Shown piece by piece: positions 54,840-64,000 of a stretch of DNA of 64,000 nt. The translations under genes were made by a program, and so were the position numbers. The notes below the pieces were generated by a model, which searched no databases, was not told where the DNA came from, and worked only from the letters and a program-made list of their open reading frames with translations. Source of the DNA: Toxorhynchites rutilus septentrionalis (lineage: Eukaryota > Arthropoda > Insecta > Diptera > Culicidae); contig NC_073746.1 in the NCBI RefSeq assembly GCF_029784135.1, positions 106,831,161-106,895,160 on the forward strand. The letters run 5' to 3'. Each line of letters starts with the position of its first letter. Within the stretch, counting starts at the first letter, position 1.

Positions 54840-55359
54840 GTTTACATTTATTTTCAAAATCCTATCAATATTATAATCAAATGAAAGGGCTTGATTAGTA
54901 GAATACAGTTAATTATGAAAAATGTAAATCCAAGCTGGCGGCTGCTACAATATGGCGAGCTACATATTTTCTCAGAATCTCATCAATATGGGTATCAAAC
55001 GAAAGGGATTGAGTAGAAGAACACATGCGAAAATAGAAAAGTAGAAAAATGCAAATTCAAATGGTACAGACAATGTACTAAAAGCTAGAAAATAATTAGG
55101 CAAAAGGCAGTTAGTAGTTATCACACCCCTTTCTTTACTAATCTAGGGCATTGATGAGGCTAAAATCGTGGGGAATGTAATGATATAACTAACTGTAAAT
55201 AATAAAAATCTGACGTTTTCATTTGATATCCATCTTGATAAGGTTTTGAAAAAAAATTATATATGGTACCATTTTGTGGTGGCGCCCATATTGGATTTGC
55301 ATTTTTCATAAATTACTGTGTACTACTAGTTACTTCCTTTCGTTTAATTTAGTTCATTT
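54840..55359. other. No gene recognised
   Basis: Short diverged direct repeats (AAATGCAAATTCAA- and CTCATCAATATGG-type) without coding signals. Confidence 0.4.
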
Positions 55360-56160
55360 TGACATTATTTACAGGTATCAATACAGCCTATAATTTATAA
55401 TGTTAGACATTCGCAAAAAAGTGACAGTCAAAACCAATGATAAAATGCGTAAAATCCGTAAAAAACAAGAATCGTTCATTTTTCAGTTTTTGTTGTTGTT
55501 TCAACTGTTTTCATGTTAAGTGCTAGAAAATGGAAGAACTTACAATAACTGGGTGAAAGAAATGATATTTTATGCAGAAATCTTCATTAAAATTAAGATT
55601 AAAGTAGTGTTCGGGACATGAAACAAATTTCTATGCATGATTCAAATTCCGAACACTTCATTTTCAAATGTAAATTTACTGAACTTTAATGTTATGAGTA
55701 ATTGAATAATCAAAACTCTGAAATTCTTTGGCTTTTAGCCTACATGTTAACATCATTTACAGGTATCGATATTGAGCATTTGCAAAAAAGTGACAGTCAA
55801 AACCAATGATTAAATTTTGCGTTAGCAAATTCTGTAAAAAACAAGCATCGTTAATTTTTCAGTTTTTGTAGCTTTTTCAACTATTTTGTTTGTTGTTTTC
55901 ATGTTAAGTGCTAGAATTTATACGAATCTACAATAAATGGATGAAAAAAACGATATTTTATGCAGAAATCATCATTAAAACTAGTGTTCGGAATATGAAT
56001 CAAGTTTCTACGCATCATCCAAATTGCGAGCACTTCATTTTTCAATAAGAATTTACTGAACTTTAATGTTATAAATAATTTTAGAATCAAAACCATGACA
56101 TTATTTTGGTTATAGATTTCATTTTCACATCATTTGTAGGTATTGATACCGATATAGCGC
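55360..56160 (+). repeat. Tandem repeat, unit about 380 bp
   Basis: Two full units and part of a third are present. ACAGGTATC marks them at about 55371 and 55760, with a diverged GTAGGTATTG at 56136. AAAAAAGTGACAGTCAAAACC occurs in the first two, and GTGTTCGG at about 55606 and 55985. It is non-coding. Confidence 0.85.
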
Positions 56161-57470
56161 CCCCTTGACCATGCAAGCTATGAAAACCAAATACAATCGA
56201 TAATTACGAATTCAAAATCCAATTTTTTGCGAGTGTAACATTTTTCCAAAAAAGACTAGCTAACTGACTTTAATTTGATACATCGATCATATGAATCGGT
56301 CTAGTAGTACCATTTTGAGTAATGAGACACTGTTTAATGGCCATCAAAGCTTAAGTGTTCGGAATTTGAGACAAAACGGTAATATGGGTACCGTTTTGTC
56401 TCAAATATGGGATTCTGAGAAAATATGTGATCCACCATTTTGTAGCGGCCGCCATCTTGGATCATGAAATACGTATTTTTATAATGACTGCAAAGATAAA
56501 GGTGTGTTCCGAATTTCAGATCAATCGGTCAACAGAAAGGAGGTTAAATTTTTAATAATGTGGGACAGCGCTACAGACAAAGTTACCCACTTACATATAA
56601 ACGGGTCATATAATCGAGTCCGTCCTGTATAGTGAAAAGTTTTAACATACTCTTTTGCAACTCCTTCAATGAGAAATTTAATCGTTAACTTTTGGTCCGA
56701 CCGGATTTAAAATCATCTTCTGAATGTGCTTTTATTCCGGACATGGATTTGTGTAACACACATTGATTTTTTTGTTAACAGCTAGGCACTATATTTGACT
56801 CTAATCTAAATTGACACAATAGTCAATTAGATGATGTTGGCTTTTTTCCGGGAATTTCAATACATTTCAATCAGATGAAACAATGATTTTACTTTATACT
56901 TCTCATTGCACAAAAACTGTTTGAATGAATACTTTCAAATTCTTGCGGATTGAAATTGTTTTTTACCACTGCTTCTATTTTTTGGAACACCCTGAGTCCG
57001 CTTGTGACAAATACAATCGTATTACGCACACAAACGGATAATTGAATATAATTGTACTATGTACTCTCCATTGATTGTTATATATACATTCAGGGTAAAA
57101 TTTAACCCTGAAATATATTTACATAAGTAAATAAACGCGAAACACCAATGCTTACTTGCACTACTATTATTAAACATCAAAATTGTATGTGTATGTTTTG
57201 TCTATGGACGATTCAATGCAATCTTGAAGTTTACATAAAATTAATGAGTTTTTGTTGTTCCTGTACTGCATTTGCATTTCAAGCGCAGTGCAGGAACAAC
57301 CTCTCCTGTTCTTATACCTGTTTTTAATTTCCTAAATATTTTTCTCCTACGGTGTGATTTTCTTCTAAAATTTGTTTGATATTTTTTATTGAAAATTTAA
57401 ATAATCTCCTAAATTTCATTATCTGACATAAATTTTGTAGATGTTATAGTTTTTGAGTTATATTAGATGC
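56161..57470. other. AT-rich, no gene recognised
   Basis: Contains one pre-miRNA-like hairpin (57254-57300). No coding sequence or transposon end is supported. Confidence 0.4.
57254..57300. repeat. 16-bp hairpin, pre-miRNA-like
   Basis: GTTGTTCCTGTACTGC (57254-57269) pairs with GCAGTGCAGGAACAAC (57285-57300). The only difference would be a G-U pair in RNA, with a 15-nt loop. There is no other evidence of expression. Confidence 0.7.
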
Positions 57471-59790
57471 TAGCTGACCCGGCAAACTTCGTCCCGCCCA
57501 CAATTGCTTTTCTGATTTAAATAATTTCGAACACTCACGTTCCCCGAAAATTATTTTTTTTATCAAATCATTTTTATTTATATACAGCCATTCCATGCGA
57601 AACCGATATAGTGGTTCTCAGATTTTCGTCAAAAGTGGTAGTTTTGTTCTTTATCGCAAATTATAAGACCAGTTTTTTTTTGTTAGGCTGACCATTTCCA
57701 TTTTAGGGTGGTCCAAAAAATCATTTTTTTTATTTTTAAATTCATAACTTTTGAACCACTAGACCACTAGACCAAAATTAAAGCCAATGAGTTAGTCTTG
57801 TTTAAAAACATACGACAGTTGCAGAAAATTCGAATTATGTTTTTGTTATTATTGATTGTATTTGTTTACGGTTTATGGTCGTATGGTCTTGGGACCAAAT
57901 GCGTTATATTGTTTTATATTTTTTCTGGAAAGCTGAGGATTTTTCAAATAACATATCTCGAAACCAGGGAAGCATTTTTCCCTATTTTCCCAAAATGACT
58001 TTTTTCAAAAATTTTATACTTTTGAACTACGGGACCGATTCAGATGATCGACGTATCAAATTAAAGCCTACTAGCTGGCTTTTTTTTTTGAATAACACAC
58101 TTGCCAATCAATTAGATTATAGTCACATACATCCAGTCTAGTCGCATAGAAATATTGAACGAAAACCGAAAACATGTTGACTTTGGAAAATCATAACTTA
58201 AAAAGGAAAAATAACACCTCTCTGGTATTTGGATATATAATGTGAAAAAACCTCACCTATCAGGAAAAAATATAAAAAAAATATAGCGTCCGTGGTCCCG
58301 AAACGATGTAAAAAACATATTATATTGATAAATAATTGCGAAGACAAGATCCTTTTTTGTCCAGAGCATAATATTTTTTGAAACAAGAATAGCTCATTGG
58401 CTTTAATTTGATATGTCGATCATCTGAATCGGTTCAGTAGATCAAAAGTTATGATTTTTTGTAGTGGAAAAAAATGGGAAAAAAATATTTTTCGGACCAT
58501 CGGTTAACTTTGAAAAATCATAACTCAAAAACGAATGAGTTCAAAACTCAGGGCCCCCATTGACCATCTTTGTGTTGTTACAGAATAACTACGTCCACGC
58601 AACAATCATCAGCGATGGAGATCGATCCACGGTCGAAATAAGATCGATTCATCCATACAACTGCTCTGCTCTGCAGAAATATCGGGCTGCTGTTCTATAA
58701 ATAACTCAACAATGGATCAACGACTGTCTCCGCTGTCCAGTCTTAACTGTGGATAATGGAAGAACAGATAGAAAACTCTTTCGCTTAAATGGCTACTGTG
58801 TAAATATGTACCATTTGCAATGGTATAGAAGGGAATACTCTAACGCCGAAAAATGGCAACTGTGTAATGTGCTAATTATAGATATGATAAATATGTGACA
58901 TGTACACGATTAAAATTCGGCTCTGTTACAGCTAAAATGCTAATGAGCCTAAAATAAACAAAAGGGATAAAAAAAAAATCAAACACGAAAATAACGCTTC
59001 CCTGGTTTCGAGATATGTTATGTGGAGAATCCTAAGCTTTCCAGAAAAAATATAAAAAATATAGCGCCTTTGGTCCCGAGACTATGAATACAATGAAAAA
59101 CGAATACAATCAATAATAACGATAGTAGAATTCAAATTTTCTGCAGATATAGTATTTTTCCAAAAAAGACCAGGTAATTGGCTTTAATTTGATATGTCGA
59201 TCATCTGAATCGGTGTAGTAGTTAAAAAGTTATGAATTTTTGAAAAGTCATTTTTGGAAAAAAGAAGAAAAAGTTGATTTTTCGGACCACCCTAAAATGG
59301 AAATGGTAACCCTCACAAAAAAATAAAAAAAATATGTTTGCAAAATGGTTTGCAACACACAACAAAATTTTCATTTCCCACGAAAATCTGAAAACCACTA
59401 TATCGGTTTGACATGGAATAGCTGTATAGATATACAAAATTTGCTATAAAATGACTTTTCAATTTTACATCTTTCCGAATGGTTTTCTTAATTTTTTGGC
59501 ATATAAACCTGACGCAGACTAAGATGAATCAAACTTGATACTGACTGTTCAAATCAAATCATCAAATCTGCTAAAAAATGACTTTCCATTTTTTCAACTT
59601 ACATACAAAATTTGCCAAAAAATGACTTTCAAATTTTCCAATCTTCCGAATGGTTTTCATAACTTTTTTGGCATATAAACCTGACGCAGACTAAGGCGCA
59701 TCAAACCTGATACTGACTGTTCAAATCTGTTGCTCCGTTCTTGAGTTAAATCGTGAGGAACGGACACCAAATCAATTTTATTATGTTTTT
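57471..59790 (-). mobile_element. Helitron-like element, 3' end at left, split by a foldback
   Basis: The minus strand ends GACGAAGTTTGCCGGGTCAG then CTAG at 57471, the same 3' end as 54839. The foldback 57585-59424 is inserted close to this end. Sequence right of it (59450-59790) contains TAAACCTGACGCAGACTAAG and GAGTTAAATCGTGAGGAACG, likely the element's interior. A 150-bp stretch there is duplicated (59480-59600, 59635-59740). Confidence 0.45.
57585..59424. mobile_element. Foldback element, 1.84 kb, TA target
   Basis: Inverted arms of about 150 bp start CAGCCATTCCATG (57585) and CAGCTATTCCATG (inverted, 59424), each bordered by TA. The centre has further repeats in both directions: TTTGATATGTCGATCATCTG at about 58408 and 59187, inverted near 58040, and TATAGCGCCTTTGGTCCC-type words at 57890, 58285 and 59065. 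It is non-coding. Confidence 0.8.
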
Positions 59791-60022
59791 TTTGCAAAAA
59801 ACAACAGAAAACTTGAGCTTTCTCAAATAGTCGTATTTTTTAGATTTCAAGTATGCAAAGTTGCTTAAATCGCCGATGTTTTTCATATCTGCAAAGTTTC
59901 AGTGCAATGTATCCACTCCTAAGACGAGTCGGCATGAAATTAGGCGGAACTTAATTTAACTCTTGGCCTTAAGATAGGCGGGTGACTTTCATGAAATAAC
60001 TCGTTTTGTGATCGTCAAATGA

Positions 60023-60208
60023 ATGAAAGTTTATGAAAGTTTAACCAAACATGCCAGAACAATTCGTGTGGAAGCCTTAAGGCTCAAGAAGGATGGTAAA
60101 ATTCAACAAGTGTCTACCAGGGATGGAGTTGTCATTGTGAAGTCCAGGAAATCTACCACGAACGTCGAATGTTATTCTATGGAACATTTACACAACATCG
60201 CTATATGA
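60023..60208 (+). pseudogene. FP-like (Baculo_FP) C-terminal domain fragment
   Basis: 61 codons (VYESLTKHARTIRVEALRLK..., then GKIQQVSTRDGVVIVK) resemble the C-terminal domain found in insect FP-like proteins and in ORFs of insect mobile elements. The N-terminal coiled coil is absent and no promoter is seen. The match is from memory of the motif (NESLTKxxRxL...A...KK...VWTxDGxIxVK), so it is moderate at best. Confidence 0.45.
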
Positions 60209-60814
60209 GCCTATCCATGCATTTCTTCTCTTTCCTTCATATTTACTCCATGATTCCATTCTTGCGTTTCCCATGTTTCCTTCCCCGCCTGAAAGTCATT
60301 ATATTACATCGATTAAACCTGTTTTCTTGCAATTCTAATTTTTTCCTTAAAATTATTCTTGCTTTGAATCCGATCATTATAATATCCTTGATTTATATAA
60401 ATAGTGCAACACAAAAATTTAATAATGAAGAAAATTTGAAAAAAAAATCAATGGAATGCATCGTCTCATTTTGATGTTGAATATTATAGACAAAGAAGGG
60501 TGTTCCTAAACGCATCTTTTTTAAATCTTAGGAATGACGCTACTTATCGAGTTTTTAGTACTGCAAAAATTAAGATGTCACGACACTGGTAATTTGGTTG
60601 TATGGTTATTTTTTTACAGGTACCATCATTCTAGAGCTTCAGCTCTATCTTGTGCTTTTTTGATTGAATGTTTCATATCTAGATATATGTGGGCAATTAT
60701 CATCAGGATTTTTTTTTCTCACTTTACAATTACTTTTTGATTCTTAAGAATAATAAAAAATTGGAACTTGGTTCCGAACCACATCACCTTGTTCCAAAAC
60801 ACGGTCAAGTCGTG
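60209..60814. other. No gene recognised
   Basis: AT-rich sequence with several short open frames lacking any domain. Confidence 0.4.
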
Positions 60815-60816
60815 TA

Positions 60817-62185
60817 GGGGAAGGGAGGGTAAGCTCGCCACTGAGGATAAGACCGGCACCCACTGAGTTTTACTAGAAAACTCTGATTAACTACGTTCTG
60901 GAATACTCTACATGTTAGTATTTATTATTTTAGACGTTTTCAATCACATCGAACCCACCGTGATCCGTCAATTGTCAAAATATAAATTAAAACAAACGCG
61001 ATTGCCGATGATATGTAGCCGGATGTAATTTTCCGTCAGTGAAGTTCAAGCTTTTATTGTTGAACGCGGTTTCAAATTCTTTTCCGTTGCTCTACAGTTT
61101 GTCCCCTGGATTGTTAGCAATCACTGGGATTCGAGTTGAGGTAAGTTAAAGCAATAAGTTAATAGAAATAGTCTTCTTGAAAAATGTGTGCTGCCGGGGT
61201 AAGTCCGTCACCCTTTCAGTGGGGGATCCCGGCATGGTTTGCGTTTAATTGAAGGTTTCAAAGACATATTTTCCATCAATTTCAGATGCCTCGCAGCTAC
61301 CAAAGGAAAACGAATCGAGGGAGTTGGTCCCAGGAGAACCTCACCCTTGCAAAAGAGGCTATTGTTAGTGGAGTTTCTATCAAACGTGCTTCCACGACTT
61401 TTGAACTACTGATGTAAATTTAATGTTGGATTTAAGCTGTTCGATAAAATTAAATGAACTTCATCATTGAACGAAAAATAATGGCTGTATGGTCTTAACG
61501 AAAATAAAAAAACTAATTACAACTAAACATAATTTAATTAGTTTTATTGCCATCATAATCACAAAAACATGAAAAAATTTACCTACAGTCATGAACTCAT
61601 TCTTCTCTGTGATTACAAGGCGAATCCTAGTGTGATTGAAAGCCGTCGTATGACGGATATTGATTCAAGTAAGAAGAAAAACTGACCACCGGTAAGTGTT
61701 CAATGTGGTCCTAGATTCCATTAAACTTGTAATTGAATTGTGGTGTGGTTTGGTGGTTTCTTCTCCATATTCCATGTTCATCGGAACTTGTTCCGACCAT
61801 ATCTCCGGAATCGGTTGAGCGATTCGAACCATACTCGACAGCGACATTTAGAATTAGAATACCTTCTATTTGCCGACTGTCACATTCAAACTAATTCATC
61901 TGTTGCCAAGTATATATATTGAGAAATTGAGATGACGGTCTTACCCCATAGGGTTCCGGTGTTACCCCCATGGGGTGCCGGTTTCACCCGCACTGGTTGA
62001 TGAGCTTCATTTTTATGGCAGTTTTTTTAAATTGACTATTACTTGAGAAAATGTACTGATATTCCTTATATCTAATGGCAAATAAACTAGACAATGATTC
62101 TGTGGAGGAAACAAATCAATATGTGCCCGCAGATCGCACAAAACAATACTTTTCCTTAGGGGGTCGGGCATACCCCCCATTCCCC
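60817..62185 (+). mobile_element. Pogo-like element, deletion derivative (1.37 kb)
   Basis: TA at 60815-60816 and 62186-62187 encloses inverted ends GGGGAAGGGAGGGTAAGC and GGGGAATGGGGGGTATGC (inverted). It keeps a 5' exon with a donor (GAGGTAAGT, about 61138), an acceptor (TTTCAG, about 61281-61286) and the first coding exon. The rest of the transposase is gone. Confidence 0.75.
61287..61418 (+). pseudogene. HTH_psq start exon of pogo-like transposase
   Basis: MPRSYQRKTNRGSWSQENL, then LAKEAIVSGVSIKRASTTFEL, is the N-terminal Pipsqueak-type HTH of pogo/Tigger transposases (DNA binding to the element ends). A likely intron precedes the ATG. The frame stops after about 43 residues, and the CENP-B and DDE parts are deleted. 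Confidence 0.7.
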
Positions 62186-62187
62186 TA

Positions 62188-62690
62188 TGTATTTTCAATT
62201 TGAACAGCACATCCCGATGATCATACCATCATCGCTCTAGGACCGCCATTTTTTTCATGTTGAAAAAGGTACTTCTGATTGTGCTTCTATATTTCTCTTT
62301 AATGAAACTCGTGAACCACATCAACTGGTAAAAAACAGAGTAAAATGGTTTTGCTATACAATTCAATGTTGAAGTCGGTAAAAAATATTTTGAACGCTTT
62401 AAGGACTTCATTATTTGGAGGACTGGTTTAGGACTACCAATTGTGAAACTAGCTAGAACGAAGAGAATCGAGAAAAAACTCCAGCTCTCTTTCAGTGAGA
62501 AAACCATGTAAACACACGAAAGTTATAGATTGAAATCAATAGTTTCTCCAATAATAATCAATCAAAGTGAAGCAGTTCATGGGTAGACTAAGAGACATCA
62601 TTCGATTCCGAAAGATAACACAGAGATGTTGAATTAAATATTTTTGTTATTGATTAACGATTTTTGTGACCCTCTGCGATTTTGGTTGAT
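62188..62690. other. 3' flank of VM copy 4
   Basis: No gene recognised. A clear AATAAA is missing downstream of copy 4; CAATAAC (minus, about 62651) is the nearest candidate. Confidence 0.4.
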
Positions 62691-63113
62691 TTATTCCTCG
62701 AATTCATCCATAGCTTCCTCGTGATCCATGTGGGAACGGTATCCACCTTTTCCGCCGCCATATCCACCCTTGCTGCCGCCACCGTATCCGCCCTTGCTTG
62801 GGATGCATGGAACCTTCGCCACGCTAGGAGCGCATCCCACTAGCAGACTAGCTCCACATTTGGCCGATGGAGCCTTCGCGGCATAAGTGTGCACAACCGG
62901 TGCGTAGCCACCACCACCTCCGTAACCTCCTTTCGGTGCTGGCGCAGCGTATCCTTTCGGCGCCTCGTACTTGGCCGGAGCGCCATAGCCTCCGCTCGAT
63001 TCGTATCCTCCTTTGGGGGCCTCGTACTTGGATGGTGGAGGCGCGCCGTAATCGGCCAAAGCACCTGCGATGATCGAAACGAAAACCGCGACGACGACGA
63101 TGAACTTGTTCAT
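62691..63113 (-). CDS. Vitelline membrane protein (15a-like), copy 4
   Basis: Secreted eggshell protein of 140 residues. The frame is open for 55 more codons upstream, but the Met at 63113 starts the signal peptide (MNKFIVVVAVFVSIIAGALA), and the extra part crosses the TATA box, so 63113 is chosen. DYGAPPPSKYEAPKGGYE, one YESSGGYGAPA block and YEAPKGYAAPAPKGGYGG follow. The VM domain has Cys86, Cys94 and Cys103. The tail GGYGG...YRSHMDHEEAMDEFEE is nearly that of copy 2. PPSKYE replaces PPPKYE of copies 2 and 3. It is intronless. Confidence 0.93.
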   Translation of the reverse strand: MNKFIVVVAVFVSIIAGALADYGAPPPSKYEAPKGGYESSGGYGAPAKYEAPKGYAAPAPKGGYGGGGGYAPVVHTYAAKAPSAKCGASLLVGCAPSVAKVPCIPSKGGYGGGSKGGYGGGKGGYRSHMDHEEAMDEFEE

Positions 63114-63171
63114 GGTGAATGCTAGTTGTTGAGACCGCGGGTTGTACCGATGGGAACTTGGACGGACTGCG

Positions 63172-63209
63172 ACTGATGAGTGTTGGGATGAAGTCCGGCT
63201 GATTTTATA
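63172..63209 (-). promoter_or_regulatory. Core promoter of VM copy 4
   Basis: TATAAAA (minus, 63209-63203) and TCAGT (63176-63172), 30 bp apart. The ATG is 90 bp from the TATA box. Confidence 0.78.
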
Positions 63210-63239
63210 ACTCTCCGGAAGACTGGCAGTGTGGAACGC

Positions 63240-63425
63240 CAGTGCGTAGGAAATGAGTGATAGTTGCTGTGCAAACATTGCGTTGTATGAATTTCAGAAC
63301 GGTACAATAACTCGGTCAACAATAAACATTGCGTATATGTTGAAGCTTCGCACTGAGTGAGTGGGCTATCCCCGTTTGTGCTATTATAGAAAAGCACTGT
63401 GTTAGCAACATTGCGAGTTATATAA
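63240..63425 (-). promoter_or_regulatory. Conserved upstream module of VM copy 4
   Basis: CAGTGCGTAGGAAATGAGT (63240-63258) is identical to the site upstream of VM copy 2 and lies 31 bp beyond the TATA box. Further weaker matches run to about 63425 (GTCAACAATAAACATTGCG, GAGTGGGCTAT, GTTATATAACTT). Confidence 0.6.
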
Positions 63426-64000
63426 CTTCAATTAAATAACCAGGTGTTTGTTGCTGAGGTTTTTTTTTTGGTGATTATTCAAGCTACGCTATGCGAATTC
63501 TGCTTTCCAATGTCACTGTCCTTGTTTTTACCTAGGCAACTATGAAATCATGCTTTCAAATTGAATTGGCTCTCAATGTTTCCTTCTGAAAACGATCTCT
63601 CAATGAGTGCCCAATAGTATTTCCAAGGTCCGATCAGTTTGTTTGTTTTTCCATTGAATCAGTTTTCCTTGGTATCAGAGGATCCATTTTTTGAGTGTTT
63701 GAGTTTTTAGCTTTAGCGCCGATCATGATTGGGTTCGAGTATTCGGAGATGATGAACAACAATTCATATATTCATATTTTTTTCTTTTTTGGCTTCCATT
63801 TTCGATTAATCATGAAAGGTAGACATTTCCAAACATTGTAGTTGTACAGCTATTATTATTTTTATTATTTTGGAATTAACCATACTTTATTCATACCTAC
63901 TTCATGAGTACGGACTGAGTAGAGATTCATGGAGTCGTATGTGAAAGTATGGCAGAGAAAATTTTGTTTCCAACTCGTTTATTTGTAAGGCTCGATTGCG
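63426..64000. other. Window end, no gene recognised
   Basis: AT-rich sequence upstream of VM copy 4; nothing else seen. Confidence 0.4.

Noticed and set aside
63114..63278. 55-codon N-terminal extension of VM copy 4
   Set aside because: It crosses the TATA box and initiator and precedes a perfect signal peptide; the paralogues start at the equivalent Met.

Overview
This window is nuclear DNA of a mosquito, most likely a culicine of the Aedes type. The evidence is a set of glycine/tyrosine-rich secreted proteins carrying the dipteran vitelline-membrane cysteine pattern (C-x7-C-x8-C), as in the mosquito 15a vitelline membrane proteins. The very high load of nested copia, I-type LINE, mariner, pogo, hAT, SINE and foldback elements also fits. 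The species cannot be fixed from the sequence alone.

The only intact host genes I can support are four short single-exon vitelline membrane protein genes, all on the minus strand: 5865-6218, 41349-41786, 52272-52766 and 62691-63113. Each has a signal peptide, YEAPKG/GGYGG repeats, the three-cysteine VM domain and an acidic tail ending in EE. Each also has a TATAAAA box 85-105 bp upstream of the ATG, and an arthropod initiator about 30 bp after that box. They form a dispersed paralogous eggshell cluster, with 35 kb between the first two genes and about 10 kb between the others.

The spaces between them are almost entirely mobile DNA. 0.8-5.0 kb is a foldback repeat with a truncated LINE in its loop. 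7.57-11.82 kb is a full-length but broken Ty1/copia retrotransposon, inserted beside a Tc1-like relic. 13.54-15.50 kb holds a hAT-like MITE and a mariner with one internal deletion. 15.8-17.1 kb has tRNA-derived SINEs. 18.97-26.9 kb is built from copies of an unnamed repeat family. Its boundary carries a near-palindromic GACGTAGGACTACGTC, and its members carry a TATA/Inr core promoter, a roughly 100-bp minisatellite, or a decayed histone H2A gene with a histone-type 3' stem-loop.

28.99-40.21 kb is delimited by hAT-like ends and an 8-bp target duplication (7/8), and contains many nested elements. These include relics of two different hAT transposases, two mariners, a large pogo-like foldback and several MITEs. 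43.56-47.88 kb is another copy of the GACGTAG family, split by a 2.9-kb 5'-truncated I-type LINE with a perfect 12-bp target duplication. 48.0-60.0 kb holds tandem and foldback repeats, a hAT-type MITE with a perfect 8-bp duplication, and two Helitron-like 3' ends. 60.8-62.2 kb is a pogo-like element with an HTH_psq start exon.

The most novel-looking feature is the GACGTAGGACTACGTC family. It appears to be a dispersed mobile or amplified unit that carries core promoters and, in one copy, a recognisable histone gene.
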